64,000 bases of DNA from Ureibacillus chungkukjangi (GCF_003217295.1 NZ_QJTJ01000013.1:1-64000); one strand, 5' to 3'. Counted from the stretch's first letter, positions 7,235-18,186 are shown. The notes: generated by a model not told the origin, from the sequence alone. Program-made: numbers and translations.

Positions 7235-9679
7235 TTATCGTTTTTTCGTTTTTTTCTTTTTACCTTTTTTTGCTACGCCCTCGTAAAACTTTTGCTTTTG
7301 TTTTACTTTGCGACCGCCTGTGCCTGATCCGCCAGAACCAGAACCACCTGACCCACCTGATGATCTACCACCTGGTCCCTTAGATTCGCCTCGGCGAGTA
7401 CGACCGTTGCCACCTTTTTCATCGCCTTCTACACGGCGACGTCCACCACGACCACCTTCACGGCCTTCGCCTTCAGCTCTTCTACCTGAGCCTGCATGAA
7501 TAACCTTAGGTGCGCTTTTGCGTGTTCTGCCACCATATGATTTCACCATATCGACAACTTCAAAGTCAACAGAGGACTCCTCTATTGTAACATTTGCGAC
7601 GCGAACCTTCACCTCATCACCAATACGGAAGATACGACCAGTGTGCTCACCCACCATAATCATTTGACGATCATCAAAACGATAGTAATCGTCTGTCATA
7701 TTGCTGATGTGAACAAGTCCTTCAATTGTATTTGGCAATTCCACAAAGATACCGAAGTTAGTAACCGAAGATACCATACCTTCGAATTCTTCGCCGATTT
7801 TATCGGACATGTATTGCGCTTTCTTCAATGCGTCTGTATCACGCTCAGCATCTACTGCACGGCGTTCACGCTCTGACGTATGGTCGGCAATTTCATCCAT
7901 TCGCTGTGCCCATTTGAAGGTTGTTTCCTTGGACACATCTCCTTCTATTAAATACGTACGAATTAATCGGTGAACGATTAAGTCTGGGTAACGACGGATT
8001 GGCGATGTAAAGTGCGTATAGTAATCCGTTGATAAACCAAAGTGACCAATTGATTCAGCGTAATACTTCGCCTGTTGCATTGAACGAAGCAACATCGTTG
8101 AAATTACTGGCTCTTCTGGCATTCCTTCAATTGCTTTTATGATTTCCTGTAACGCTTTTGGATGTACTGAATTTCCTGAACCCTTGACCACTAAGCCGAA
8201 GTTTGTAACAAACTCGAAGAAGCGTTGTAGCTTTTCTGGTTTTGGGTCTTCATGGATACGATAGATAAATGGTACGTTCATCCAGTGGAAATGCTCTGCC
8301 ACTGTTTCGTTGGCAGCTAGCATGAACTCTTCAATTAGACGTTCGGCTACTGTACGCTCACGAAGAATGATATCCTGTGGCCAGCCATCTTCATCTACTA
8401 ATACTTTTGATTCCTTGAAGTCGAAGTCAATAGCACCGCGTTCCATACGCTTTGATCGTAGGATTTCAGCTAATTCTTCCATATCCTTAAACATTGGCAC
8501 AAGCTTTTCGTAGCGCTGGATTAGTTCCTCGTCTTCCTCTTCCAGGATTTTATAAACATCCGTATACGTCATACGTTCCACTGTTTTAATAACACTCTGG
8601 AAGATTTCGTGCTCCACTACTCGTCCGTTTTGGTCAATTACCATTTCACAGGATAGTGTTAAACGGTCAACTTGTGGGTTTAACGAACAAATCCCATTCG
8701 ATAAGCGATGTGGAATCATTGGGATTACGCGATCTGTTAAATACACACTTGTCGCGCGATCATACGCTTCCTCATCGATAATCGAGCCCTCTGTAACATA
8801 GTAGCTAACATCGGCAATATGAACACCTAGTTTGTAAGTGCCATCTTCATTTTTCGTAACCGTAACGGCGTCATCCAAGTCTTTTGCATCGGCGCCATCA
8901 ATTGTTACGATCATTTGGTCACGTAAATCACGGCGACCAACTAAGTCAGCTGGCTTAATCTCGTCTGGCACTTCCCCAGCAGCATCAACTACCTGTTGCG
9001 GGAACTCAGGTGGAATACCGTGCTTATAGATGATCGATAAAATATCGACACCTGGATCGTTTTTGTGCCCAAGAATTTTTGTAATCATCCCAGTAGCAGA
9101 TTTGATTTCATCAGGCCAATTCGTTACTTCTACAACTACCTTATGACCATCTACTGCACCAAGAGAGTCTTCCTTTGTAACGAAAATATCCATATTTAGC
9201 TTCTTATCATCCGTTACAACAAATCCAAAGCTTCTGTTAGCCTGATATGTACCGACAAAAGTCGTTTGACTACGTTCAATAACCTTTGATACAGTACCTT
9301 CTCGTCGATCACCTGATGTTTCTTTTAATACACGAATTAGAACGATGTCACCATTTAATGCACCGTTCACCTCATGAGGCGGAATAAAAATATCATCCAT
9401 TCCCGGTTCTTCAGGTGTCACGAATCCAAACCCTTTGGCATGGCCGATAAATTTCCCTTTTAGCAGGTTCATGCGTTCCGGAAGTCCATAACGATTTGCA
9501 CGAGAACGTACGACTGATCCTTCGTCCTCCATACGCACAAGCGTTTTGATGAGCTCCCTGAATTCCTCTGCGTCTTCTAACCCGAGCAATTCTTCTATTT
9601 CATCCACCTTAAGTGGTTTATAGTCGTCTTGTTTCATTAAATCTAATATACGCAGCTGTAAATCATTTTTTTGTGTCAT
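7235..9679 (-). CDS. rnr: Ribonuclease R with a long Gly/Arg/Lys tail
   Basis: A processive 3'-5' exoribonuclease of the RNase II family. Domains in order: N-terminal winged helix (about 1-70), two cold-shock domains (about 75-230), the RNB catalytic domain (about 250-580) with metal ligands Asp261, Asp267, Asp269 and Asp270 ([13 protein letters not shown]), and an S1 domain (about 628-712). The C-terminal 95 residues are unusual: Arg/Gly-rich ([15 protein letters not shown]), then a Gly/Ser run, then a poly-basic end [11 protein letters not shown]. At 814 aa it is longer than typical Bacillus RNase R because of this tail. It sits in the est-rnr-smpB-ssrA cluster, in keeping with its role with tmRNA in decay of non-stop mRNA. 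Confidence 0.96.
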   Translation of the reverse strand: MTQKNDLQLRILDLMKQDDYKPLKVDEIEELLGLEDAEEFRELIKTLVRMEDEGSVVRSRANRYGLPERMNLLKGKFIGHAKGFGFVTPEEPGMDDIFIPPHEVNGALNGDIVLIRVLKETSGDRREGTVSKVIERSQTTFVGTYQANRSFGFVVTDDKKLNMDIFVTKEDSLGAVDGHKVVVEVTNWPDEIKSATGMITKILGHKNDPGVDILSIIYKHGIPPEFPQQVVDAAGEVPDEIKPADLVGRRDLRDQMIVTIDGADAKDLDDAVTVTKNEDGTYKLGVHIADVSYYVTEGSIIDEEAYDRATSVYLTDRVIPMIPHRLSNGICSLNPQVDRLTLSCEMVIDQNGRVVEHEIFQSVIKTVERMTYTDVYKILEEEDEELIQRYEKLVPMFKDMEELAEILRSKRMERGAIDFDFKESKVLVDEDGWPQDIILRERTVAERLIEEFMLAANETVAEHFHWMNVPFIYRIHEDPKPEKLQRFFEFVTNFGLVVKGSGNSVHPKALQEIIKAIEGMPEEPVISTMLLRSMQQAKYYAESIGHFGLSTDYYTHFTSPIRRYPDLIVHRLIRTYLIEGDVSKETTFKWAQRMDEIADHTSERERRAVDAERDTDALKKAQYMSDKIGEEFEGMVSSVTNFGIFVELPNTIEGLVHISNMTDDYYRFDDRQMIMVGEHTGRIFRIGDEVKVRVANVTIEESSVDFEVVDMVKSYGGRTRKSAPKVIHAGSGRRAEGEGREGGRGGRRRVEGDEKGGNGRTRRGESKGPGGRSSGGSGGSGSGGSGTGGRKVKQKQKFYEGVAKKGKKKKTKKR

Positions 9680-9723
9680 ATATTTTCCCTCCTTTTTGCA
9701 ATACTAAATGTACTTCCAATCGG

Positions 9724-10473
9724 TTATTCATTTTCCCAATCCAGCGATTGTAGAAAGTCATAAACCGTTTCATGTAATAATTGTTTTTCCTTATCAAGCG
9801 TAATGACATGCCCAGAATGCTCGAACCATTTTATATCCTTCTTTAAGGATTCCACTTCTTCATAAATAATATGAGCAGAATGAGGGTCAATAATCGCATC
9901 ATTTTTAGATTGTATGACAAGAATCGGCGCATATACCATATCCAGCTCTTTTCGAACGTCTGTCACAAGGCTCTGTAGCTGTGCTAATGACGGCATTCCT
10001 TTAGATTTGATAGCCTCAACTTCTTGTTCGATTTCAGTCTCTGTTTTTCCTTCAAAACGCTTGAAATCCTTTGCATACTTAAGTACTCCCTTGAACATTA
10101 AATCAGTTGTCTTCATCGTCATCGGAGAACACATCGTTACGATTCCCTTTACCGGCTCCATTAAACTTAACTTTAATGAAAAGACACCGCCCAATGACAA
10201 GCCAACTACCGCGATTTCATCGTAACCCGCTTCTTTTAAGGTGTTGTAGCCCTTAACAACATCCTCCCACCATTCATCCGGAGACGTTTCGATGAGCTGT
10301 TCAGGTGGAACTCCATGCCCCTTGTAATGAGGTGCGTGAGATGTGTATCCCTGCTTTTCTAAAAAGCGGCCAAGCATTCTCACATCTGAAGAGCTACCCG
10401 TGAACCCATGCAAGAGTAGGACAGCCCGTTTCCCTGCTTGAAAGAAAAATGGTTTAATTTCCGCATTACGCAT
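9724..10473 (-). CDS. est: Carboxylesterase, alpha/beta hydrolase (YvaK/Est30 type)
   Basis: A 249-residue cytosolic esterase hydrolysing short to medium carboxylic esters. Visible are the oxyanion-hole region [11 protein letters not shown] (about residues 20-30), the nucleophile elbow GLSLGG with Ser93, the acid region [11 protein letters not shown] and the catalytic His in [10 protein letters not shown] near the C-terminus. Start is ATG 10473, with GGAGGG about 7 nt upstream; an upstream in-frame TTG lies inside that ribosome site and is not used. It follows secG and precedes rnr by 44 bp, as in Bacillus subtilis. No signal peptide is present. Confidence 0.93.
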   Translation of the reverse strand: MRNAEIKPFFFQAGKRAVLLLHGFTGSSSDVRMLGRFLEKQGYTSHAPHYKGHGVPPEQLIETSPDEWWEDVVKGYNTLKEAGYDEIAVVGLSLGGVFSLKLSLMEPVKGIVTMCSPMTMKTTDLMFKGVLKYAKDFKRFEGKTETEIEQEVEAIKSKGMPSLAQLQSLVTDVRKELDMVYAPILVIQSKNDAIIDPHSAHIIYEEVESLKKDIKWFEHSGHVITLDKEKQLLHETVYDFLQSLDWENE

Positions 10474-10612
10474 GTAGTCGCCCTCCAAAATTTTCTTATG
10501 TATACAATATTTTCTCTTATTATTATAAATTAAAACACATACTTCTTGCTGTATGTGAGCTTATAAATTTTATTTGGGTAGTATGTGGAGGTTGAGCTGT
10601 TTGTATTAGTTA

Positions 10613-10945
10613 AGCGAGTTGATTGTTTAGTTGCGAGTATTGCTGAGATACTTGCGAGTACCCGTTTTACTTGCGACTTTGGCTTGTTTACTTACTTGCA
10701 ACTTTAGTTTGTTTACTTGCGAGTTTCGACTACTTACTTGCGACTTTTACTGAAATACTTGCGGACACCCGTTTTACTTGCGACTTTGGCTTGTTTACTT
10801 GCGAGTTTCGACTACTTACTTGCGACTTTTACTGAAATACTTGCGGACACCTGTTTACTTGCGACTTTTTATTATTTACTTGCGAGTTTTCCCATATTAC
10901 GTGCGACTTCGAACCACTTACGTGCGACTCCCTACAAACTTACAA
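10613..10945 (+). repeat. Array of 21-bp repeats, ACTTGCGA core (array 1)
   Basis: Cores TTGCGA/TTGCGG/GTGCGA occur at 10631, 10652, 10671, 10696, 10717, 10738, 10759, 10778, 10799, 10820, 10841, 10859, 10880, 10901 and 10922. Nearly all steps are exactly 21 bp (exceptions 18, 19, 25). The consensus is TTTACTTGCGACTTT plus about six variable bases. A larger duplication of period 82 is superimposed (10711 and 10793). No ribosome binding site or maintained frame is present. The array fills the 573-bp gap between est and secG, behind the secG terminator. Confidence 0.9.
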
Positions 10946-10987
10946 AAATACCCTCAACTACATAAGTTTGGCAATTTTCCAAGGTAA

Positions 10988-11020
10988 TATAAAACGCCTA
11001 ACCATGCTCGGTTAGGCGTT
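10988..11020 (-). terminator. secG terminator
   Basis: ACGCCTAACC and GGTTAGGCGT form a 10-bp stem with a 6-nt loop, followed on the minus strand by TTTTATATT. Confidence 0.85.
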
Positions 11021-11046
11021 GTATTCTTATGGAATCAATCTATCCG

Positions 11047-11274
11047 TTATAATTTTACGATTGCTAAAGTTAAGATAAAGAATAAAACTGCAAGAACGAT
11101 TGTTATTCTATGTAAAACTAAATCCATTCCTCTTGCCTTTTGTTTACCGAATAGCTGTTCAGCTCCACCTGAGATGGCGCCTGATAATCCTGCACTTTTA
11201 CCTGATTGTAATAAGACGATTACGATCAAACCAAGGCTTACGATAACTAGTAATGTTAATAACAAAGTATGCAT
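11047..11274 (-). CDS. secG: Preprotein translocase subunit SecG
   Basis: A 75-residue membrane protein of the SecYEG protein-export channel. Two transmembrane helices are evident (about residues 2-20 and 54-72) flanking the conserved cytoplasmic loop [29 protein letters not shown]. The start is ATG 11274 (MHTLLLTLL), directly preceded by CAGGAGGTGGAGTT; a longer upstream frame begins before the ribosome site and is not used. Length is normal. It heads the secG-est-rnr-smpB-ssrA group. A sigma-A promoter is visible upstream. Confidence 0.95.
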   Translation of the reverse strand: MHTLLLTLLVIVSLGLIVIVLLQSGKSAGLSGAISGGAEQLFGKQKARGMDLVLHRITIVLAVLFFILTLAIVKL

Positions 11275-11403
11275 AACTCCACCTCCTGAAAATAGAAACT
11301 TCATTGAAAAACTTGACTTATCGCCAAGCTTTTTAGGTGATAAGCCTTCGTTGCACATATACCTATAAAAAATTTTAAAACTTTTTATAAGCCAACAAGT
11401 TAC

Positions 11404-11432
11404 AGTATAGCAAAAATAGTAAGAAAATACAA
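11404..11432 (-). promoter_or_regulatory. Sigma-A promoter of secG
   Basis: On the minus strand, TTGTAT (-35, 11432-11427), a 17-bp spacer and TATACT (-10, 11409-11404). Transcription would start near 11397, leaving a leader of about 120 nt that contains an inverted repeat CTTATC-RCC (11317-11344). Confidence 0.6.
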
Positions 11433-11727
11433 TATTCTAACGCCAAATTGATTGACAAAGCTCTATCTACTTCTATTAGCTATCTCTACCATGTAAACTT
11501 TATTTCCGAATAATTTCCGATATAGCATATTAAAAATAACTGACCTCCAGACTTAATCTACTAAAATTTACCTACTTATACTTTTTAATAGATTCACTTT
11601 ATTTCTAAGTTATATAGTAGTTTTTCTCTCTCACGCCAAATTAAACTAACTTTTCAGAATTTTATTGTAATTCTGACACTATTGTCATAGAATGATAACC
11701 AAACAATCGAAAAGGGGTTACATAAGA
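11433..11727. other. Gene-free stretch with two small inverted repeats
   Basis: No gene is seen. CAGAAT/ATTCTG (11656-11676) and TGACA/TGTCA (11674-11687) are inverted repeats shortly before the transporter gene at 11728 and could be operator sites for it. Confidence 0.35.
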
Positions 11728-12705
11728 ATGAATACTTTACAAAAAGTCGGGAAATTTGCCGGAGATACTTTTGCTCTATGGGTTTTAGTTGCAGCTGGCT
11801 TTGCCATTTGGCTACCCGAAAACTTCACATGGTTAGGGAATTATATTACACCACTGTTAGGAATCGTTATGTTCGGTATGGGGATGACGATCAAGCTCAC
11901 TGACTTCAAATTGATTCTTCAGCATCCCAAAGGCGTGGCTATTGGTGTTGTTTCACAATTTGTTGTGATGCCACTACTTGCCTTTGGATTAGCTAAGCTT
12001 TTTGCATTGCCGCCTGAAATCGCTGTAGGGGTTATCTTAGTAGGCTGCTGTCCAGGAGGAACTTCTTCAAACGTGATGACCTACTTAGCCAAAGGAAATA
12101 CGGCCTTATCTGTAACGATTACTTCTGTTACAACTCTACTAGCACCGATTATGACGCCTGCTTTAATTTATTTACTTGCGAGCGAATGGTTACCTGTTTC
12201 ATTTTCAGCAATGTTCTTGTCTGTAGTGAAAGTAGTTTTAGTTCCTATCGTATTAGGGATTTTAGCGCAGCTAATCTTTAAACCACTTGTTGAAAAAAGT
12301 GTGGCTATCTTACCGACAGTTTCTGTTATTGCCATCGTATTAATCGTTGCTGCTGTTGTAAGTGGTAGCCGTGACAGAATTTTAGAAACTGGCTTAGTCA
12401 TCTTTGCTATCGTAATTTTACACAATGGTTTAGGTTATTTATTTGGTTACTTAATCGGAAAATTATTCAAGCTTGAGTATGCAGATAAAAAAGCTGTTTC
12501 CATTGAGGTGGGCATGCAGAACTCCGGTCTAGGAGCTAATCTTGCTATGGCCCACTTCGACCCAGTATCAGCCGTGCCGAGTGCAATCTTTAGCTTCTGG
12601 CACAACATCTCAGGACCAATCATTGCAACATACTGGAGCTCAAGAGCATCTCGTAAAAACAAGGATAACAATCAAACAGATATTCCAGAGGTTGTAGAAG
12701 CTTAA
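11728..12705 (+). CDS. Bile acid:sodium symporter family (BASS) transporter
   Basis: A 325-residue integral membrane protein with about ten hydrophobic segments. The family hallmark is the segment GCCPGGTSSNVMTYLAKGN (about residues 110-128) with the two crossing-helix glycine/asparagine motifs, and a second EVGMQNSGLGANLA segment later (about 265-278). Bacterial members carry organic anions with sodium: bile acids, or in some cases pantoate or pyruvate-like acids; the substrate here cannot be read. The start is ATG 11728, about 11 nt after AAAGGGG; an upstream ATG at 11692 lies before that site. It is monocistronic, ending in a strong terminator. Confidence 0.88.
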   Translation: MNTLQKVGKFAGDTFALWVLVAAGFAIWLPENFTWLGNYITPLLGIVMFGMGMTIKLTDFKLILQHPKGVAIGVVSQFVVMPLLAFGLAKLFALPPEIAVGVILVGCCPGGTSSNVMTYLAKGNTALSVTITSVTTLLAPIMTPALIYLLASEWLPVSFSAMFLSVVKVVLVPIVLGILAQLIFKPLVEKSVAILPTVSVIAIVLIVAAVVSGSRDRILETGLVIFAIVILHNGLGYLFGYLIGKLFKLEYADKKAVSIEVGMQNSGLGANLAMAHFDPVSAVPSAIFSFWHNISGPIIATYWSSRASRKNKDNNQTDIPEVVEA

Positions 12706-12710
12706 ATTAA

Positions 12711-12758
12711 AAGGATTGCCGAGAAGTGTGATTACATTCTCACGGCAATCCTTTTTTA
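12711..12758 (+). terminator. Terminator of the BASS transporter gene
   Basis: AAGGATTGCCG with CGGCAATCCTT forms an 11-bp stem over a loop holding a GAA/TTC extension, then TTTTTT. Confidence 0.9.
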
Positions 12759-12770
12759 TGAGAGATTACT

Positions 12771-12786
12771 ATTATTCTAGAATAAT
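12771..12786. promoter_or_regulatory. Perfect 16-bp palindrome upstream of phosphatase
   Basis: ATTATTCTAGAATAAT is self-complementary and extends loosely to GAGA...TCTC. It lies immediately upstream of the Pho box array. A second regulator's site is possible. Confidence 0.4.
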
Positions 12787-12794
12787 TCTCACAA

Positions 12795-12840
12795 TTTACA
12801 TTACTTAACAATAATTTACACACCCTAAACTCTATCTAAA
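12795..12840 (+). promoter_or_regulatory. PhoP box array and promoter of alkaline phosphatase
   Basis: Direct repeats TTTACA (12795), TTAACA (12805), TTTACA (12815), CTAAAC (12825) and TCTAAA (12835) recur every 10 bp. This matches the TT(A/T/C)ACA repeat with 4-bp gaps bound by PhoP in Bacillus. A candidate -10 TAGAAT lies at 12852-12857. It implies induction by phosphate starvation. Confidence 0.75.
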
Positions 12841-12894
12841 TAACTCTCTACTAGAATAAGAATTGAAATTAATATTCTATTAGGAGGATTGGTC

Positions 12895-14541
12895 ATGCCA
12901 GGTTTAAAGAAAAAATGGCTATCAGCAGCCTTAGTTGGAACACTTGCTCTATCATCTATCAGTTTTGCTACAGTAAACGCACAAGCAAAAGGAAAAGATA
13001 AGAAAACAGAGGAAGCCAAAAATGTCATCATGCTAGTGATGGACGGAAGTAGTGATAACGTTAGTACGATCGCTCGTTGGTATAAGGGTGAAAGTTTAGC
13101 TTTAGATAATATTTTAACTGGAGCTGTTCGCACGTATTCAGCTGAATCTGCAGTTACAGACTCTGCCCCTGCTGCAACTGCACTTGCTACAGGAAACAAA
13201 TCGAATAGTGGGTATGTTGGGGTGTTACCTTCCCTTGTTACAACACCTGGTGTGAAGCCAGTGGCAAAGGAAGATGCATATAAACCAGTTGCCAATGTTT
13301 TAGAGGGAGCAAAACGTACTGGACGAGCTACTGGTATTGTTTCTACCTCTGAAATTCAACATGCTACACCAGCTGGATTCTCCTCACATGCTACAAGTCG
13401 TTCGAATTACGACGATATTGCCGAGCAGCAGGTCTATCAAAATATGGATGTAGTTCTTGGTGGTGGGTCAGATTCTTTAAACAAGACACGTAAAGACGGG
13501 GACAACCTTTTAGAAGTGATCGAAGATAAAAATTATGATTTCGTTACAACTCGTGACGAATTATTAAAATCGAAGTCTAAGAAAATTTGGGGTAGCTTTG
13601 CACCAAGTTCAATGGCTTATGATTTAGATCGTGAGAAAACAAAGCCTGAAGAGCCTACAATTGCAGAAATGACGAAAAAAGCAATCGATACATTAAGCAA
13701 AGACAAAGACGGCTTCTTCTTAATGGTGGAAGGAAGTAAAATTGACTGGGCAGCCCACTCAAACGACCCAATCGGTATGGTAACGGACTTCCTGGCATTT
13801 GACGATGCAGTAGCAGAAGCTCTTAAATTCGCTGAAAAAGACGAGGAAACTCTAGTAATCGCTGTAACAGATCACGGCAATAGTGGTATTACAATCGGAA
13901 ATACAAATACAAATTCAACTTACGATAAAACACCAGTATCTGCATATATCGATCCATTAAAAGAAGCAACAATGACTGTTGAAGGTGCTTTAAGCTTATT
14001 AAACAAAGAAAAGTCTAACCTAACAGAGGTTGCAGAAAGCTATGGACTAAAAAATCTGTCAGCTAACGAACTAAAAGCATTACAGTCTAGTAAAAATTTA
14101 GGAGCAACACTTGTTCAGCTTTTATCAGCACGTGCTAATATCGGCTTTACAACTGGTGGACACACTGGTGATGATGTTTTCCTATATTCTTATGGACCAG
14201 CTCATCCAACTGGTTTAATCGATAATACAGATATCGCTCATACGATGGCGGGTGCAATGGGCTTCCAGTTAGAAGATCTATCGAAGGATCTCTTTGTAGA
14301 TGCACAAGCAGAGCTTGAAAAACAAGGTTATACAGTGAAAATCGATACTACAAACGAGAACAACCCTGAGCTTGTTGCAACGAAAAAGAATCGTACAATC
14401 ATTATCCCTGAAAACCGCAATACCGCTACAATCCAAGTTGGTAATTCAAAAGTGAAATTCACTCGCGATTTCAATACGGTATCCTTCTATAACGGAGACA
14501 AATTCTTCATCTCGGAAGAAATGCTGAAATTTGCTAAGTAA
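12895..14541 (+). CDS. Secreted alkaline phosphatase
   Basis: Hydrolyses phosphate monoesters outside the cell to release phosphate. An N-terminal signal peptide (KKKW, hydrophobic stretch, cleavage near VNAQA, about residue 31) is followed by the metalloenzyme fold: Asp50 (VMDG), nucleophile Ser90 in TDSAPAATALATG, the EIQHATPAGFSSH segment, VEGSKIDWAAHSND, VTDHGNSG, and the zinc-binding TTGGHTGDDV. The last 45-50 residues (TIIIPENRNTATIQVGN...) resemble a copper-amine-oxidase-N/stalk-type appendage. Start is ATG 12895, 8 nt after AGGAGG; an upstream TTG is not used. At 548 aa it is somewhat longer than classic PhoA because of the tail. Control by PhoP is supported by the upstream boxes. Confidence 0.93.
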   Translation: MPGLKKKWLSAALVGTLALSSISFATVNAQAKGKDKKTEEAKNVIMLVMDGSSDNVSTIARWYKGESLALDNILTGAVRTYSAESAVTDSAPAATALATGNKSNSGYVGVLPSLVTTPGVKPVAKEDAYKPVANVLEGAKRTGRATGIVSTSEIQHATPAGFSSHATSRSNYDDIAEQQVYQNMDVVLGGGSDSLNKTRKDGDNLLEVIEDKNYDFVTTRDELLKSKSKKIWGSFAPSSMAYDLDREKTKPEEPTIAEMTKKAIDTLSKDKDGFFLMVEGSKIDWAAHSNDPIGMVTDFLAFDDAVAEALKFAEKDEETLVIAVTDHGNSGITIGNTNTNSTYDKTPVSAYIDPLKEATMTVEGALSLLNKEKSNLTEVAESYGLKNLSANELKALQSSKNLGATLVQLLSARANIGFTTGGHTGDDVFLYSYGPAHPTGLIDNTDIAHTMAGAMGFQLEDLSKDLFVDAQAELEKQGYTVKIDTTNENNPELVATKKNRTIIIPENRNTATIQVGNSKVKFTRDFNTVSFYNGDKFFISEEMLKFAK

Positions 14542-14546
14542 GCATA

Positions 14547-14592
14547 AGAAAACTAGCTATGTCGCTTTTCGAGGCGCTAGCTAGTTTTTATT
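14547..14592. terminator. Bidirectional terminator between convergent genes
   Basis: AAAACTAGCT...AGCTAGTTTT with an inner CGC/GCG stem; A and T runs on both sides serve the phosphatase and the EamA transporter genes. Confidence 0.85.
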
Positions 14593-14598
14593 TTTAGT

Positions 14599-15528
14599 TT
14601 AAGTTGTACCTTCACTGACTGGCGGTGTATGGATTTCCCTTCTTTTCCGAATCCAGTCCTCCAAGCCTCCCGTACCAATTAAAACACCTATTATAATCAG
14701 CATACAGCCCAAGATTTGAGAAAGATGCATATGCTCATTTAAAATAACTACCGAGCCTGTTAACGCAAAAATTGTGCTTAAATTGGTGAAGATAGCCGAT
14801 TCAGCCGTACCGAGTCTTTTAATCATCGAGTTAAATAAGCTATGTCCGATAGCCGTTGCAAACATTGCTGAGAACAAGAACACACTCCATAGCTTTATGT
14901 CTAAGTTGCTAAAAGCTAAAAATGATGATGGATTCATCACAAGGTTATACAGAATCATAACAGTCGACCCGAGTGTCAGCATATATGCTGTTAGTACAAG
15001 TGGCGGAATGCTAACTGTGATACGTCGGATGATAAAAAAGCTAAACGCCTGAACGACAATTGAGGCTAGAACATAGACGTCTCCTAAAACAAAGGCCGTT
15101 ACAGCACCAATATCATCTACTACTGCTATAACGATGCCCAAAAAGCCGATGATAAACCCTGTAAATCTAAGCTTTGTTAGCGAGGTTGCTCTAGTAGCAA
15201 CGGCAATAATTGCAGTAATTAAAGGAGCTAGCCCAAGAATTAATGAGGTTTTCACCGCAGTTGTTTGGGCTATGCCCGTTGCGAGCAATGAGTGATGAGC
15301 AACAACCCCCAACAAAGTTGCAAGGAAAACAAATTTCCATGGCATTTCTTTATAGATAATCTTCTTTTTCATTACAAGCAATATTAAAAATAAAGTGATA
15401 CCCGCAAGGAAAATCCGAGTCCCCTGCATTACAAGAGGTGGCATATCAAACACAAGAAGCTTCAAAAGGGATACATTAATTCCCCACAAAAACATTGTCA
15501 AAATCATAATCCCATACACTTTCAGCAA
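14599..15528 (-). CDS. EamA/DMT-family transporter
   Basis: A drug/metabolite transporter of about 309 residues with ten predicted membrane helices in two EamA repeats; FLWGINVSLLKLLV at the start of the first repeat and FATAIGHSLFNSMIKRLGTAESA in the second are typical. Such proteins export amino acids or other small metabolites; the substrate is unknown. A GGGGGG ribosome site is 6 nt before TTG 15528, which I take as start; an ATG at 15561 upstream has no ribosome site. It is 58 bp downstream of the LysE-family exporter on the same strand and probably cotranscribed with it. Confidence 0.88.
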   Translation of the reverse strand: MLKVYGIMILTMFLWGINVSLLKLLVFDMPPLVMQGTRIFLAGITLFLILLVMKKKIIYKEMPWKFVFLATLLGVVAHHSLLATGIAQTTAVKTSLILGLAPLITAIIAVATRATSLTKLRFTGFIIGFLGIVIAVVDDIGAVTAFVLGDVYVLASIVVQAFSFFIIRRITVSIPPLVLTAYMLTLGSTVMILYNLVMNPSSFLAFSNLDIKLWSVFLFSAMFATAIGHSLFNSMIKRLGTAESAIFTNLSTIFALTGSVVILNEHMHLSQILGCMLIIIGVLIGTGGLEDWIRKRREIHTPPVSEGTT

Positions 15529-15586
15529 GATAATCCCCCCTTTAATCCTAGCCAGAAGCATTTTGTTAGATGACTAGAAGTTTACC

Positions 15587-16222
15587 TTAAGCTGATGGCT
15601 TCGTTTGTAGAATTTTAATACCCATTGCGATAAAAACAAATCCTGTTACTTTGTTTAAAATCATGGATGCTTTTGTGCTGCTTCGTAATTTGTTGGTAGC
15701 CATTGATGAGAAATAAGCCGTGATGGTGCACCAAATTCCTCCAACCAATGTATAAGTAACGCCTAAAATAATAAACGGTGTGGGGCTCGAAATCCCCGAA
15801 TTCGTATTAATAAACTGTGGAAGAAAGGCTAAGAAAAACAAAGCCACCTTTGGATTCATAACATTTGTTAACATCCCTTGGAGGAATATTTTTTTATTAC
15901 TATGAATTGGCATTTCCTGCGCATTTTCTTTCTCATTCTTTGAAACTATTAGCTTTATGCCTAAATATGCAAGATAGATCGCACCAGCAATTTTGACTAC
16001 ATTAAACAAAAGGGCAGATTGCATTAAAATGACGGATAGTCCAAATGCCGCCAGTAGCGTATGTACCACTACCCCAGCAGAAATGCCTAACGCGGAATAT
16101 ATCCCTGCCATCCTACCTTGTGAAATACTTCGACTGATTATATACATCGTATCCGTACCGGGAGTTAAAATCAGCAGTATTGCTGCAACTAAAAACACTT
16201 CATAATTTACAATCCCAAACAT
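15587..16222 (-). CDS. LysE/RhtB-family amino acid exporter
   Basis: A 211-residue membrane protein with about six helices. The N-terminal signature LLILTPGTDTMYIISRSISQGRMAGIYSALGISAG is characteristic of LysE/RhtB/YggA translocators, which export amino acids such as lysine, threonine or homoserine lactone; FLAFLPQFIN in the middle is also typical. Substrate is not determined by sequence. ATG 16222 is preceded by TAGGAGGGG. It is followed on the same strand by an EamA transporter, making a likely two-gene efflux operon. The upstream gap holds the 52-bp repeat array. Confidence 0.9.
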   Translation of the reverse strand: MFGIVNYEVFLVAAILLILTPGTDTMYIISRSISQGRMAGIYSALGISAGVVVHTLLAAFGLSVILMQSALLFNVVKIAGAIYLAYLGIKLIVSKNEKENAQEMPIHSNKKIFLQGMLTNVMNPKVALFFLAFLPQFINTNSGISSPTPFIILGVTYTLVGGIWCTITAYFSSMATNKLRSSTKASMILNKVTGFVFIAMGIKILQTKPSA

Positions 16223-16385
16223 TTACAATCCCCTCCTACCTTCCATATTAATATTCGATTATTCAGAAAGCAATACAGAAATTAAAGACAGAATATTGAT
16301 AGGGGACTGGGGGGAATTTAGATGCCGTTGAGGTGGATGAATGTGTTTATGTAGTGTAGCTGCTTGGGGCTTAGTTTTGCTTCGG

Positions 16386-16650
16386 GGTGTAGTTCATCTC
16401 GCTTATGAAGGGCATCTTGAGCTTAGTTTGCTCCGGGAATGCCGTTCATTCCGCTTATGAAGGGCAACCCAAGTCTAATTTCTCTCCACCATGCACTTCA
16501 TCCCACTTATGAACTACATCCCAAGCCTAATTTTGCTCCACCATGCACTTCATTCTACTTATGAAGTGCATCTCAAGCATAATTTCTCTCTACCATGCAG
16601 TTCATCCCGCTTATGAACTGCATCTCAAGCCTACTATTCCTGCACCATGC
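16386..16650 (+). repeat. 52-bp tandem array of covarying hairpins
   Basis: The motif CTTATGA occurs at 16402, 16454, 16506, 16558 and 16610, exactly 52 bp apart each time; a sixth unit is degenerate. Each unit has a hairpin of the form GCA(C/G)TTCAT, loop of about 7 nt (CCCGCTT type), ATGAA(G/C)TGC. Unit 4 uses C with G and unit 5 uses G with C at the same stem position, a compensatory change. Linkers are CATCYCAAGCCTAATTT and CTCYACCAT. No open frame or ribosome site is present. The array lies in the 580-bp gap between the eno terminator and the LysE gene. Confidence 0.9.
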
Positions 16651-16752
16651 ATTTCCTCCCCTCACGATGTACCTCTCTTGCCAATACCACTCCCAAAATG
16701 CTTCATCATCCTTCTGCCGAACTTTCCCATCTACTTACACTCTTCCCAAACA

Positions 16753-16789
16753 TAAAAACCACCCGATTCCATTACAGAATCAGGTGGTC
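16753..16789 (-). terminator. Terminator of the glycolytic operon
   Basis: CCACC-T-GATTC and GAATC-G-GGTGG form an 11-bp stem with one mismatch on the minus strand, followed by TTTTTATG, 14 nt after the eno stop. Confidence 0.85.
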
Positions 16790-16802
16790 ATAAAATTACA
16801 GA

Positions 16803-18107
<1,305 letters not shown>

Positions 18108-18186
18108 TTATATTTGAAATTTGTTAGTAACTCTTTTAAACACCATGTTAATTTTACTTAACGCAATGGCTTAAAATCAGGTTCCC

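Noticed and set aside
7308-7499. Proline-rich open frame opposite rnr
   Set aside because: Complement of the Gly/Arg/Ser-coding rnr tail.
10717-10987. Open frames with heptad YLRxxxx or LLATF repeats
   Set aside because: They arise from the 21-bp repeats. Irregular steps break the frame, there is no ribosome site, and the same peptides come from the other array.
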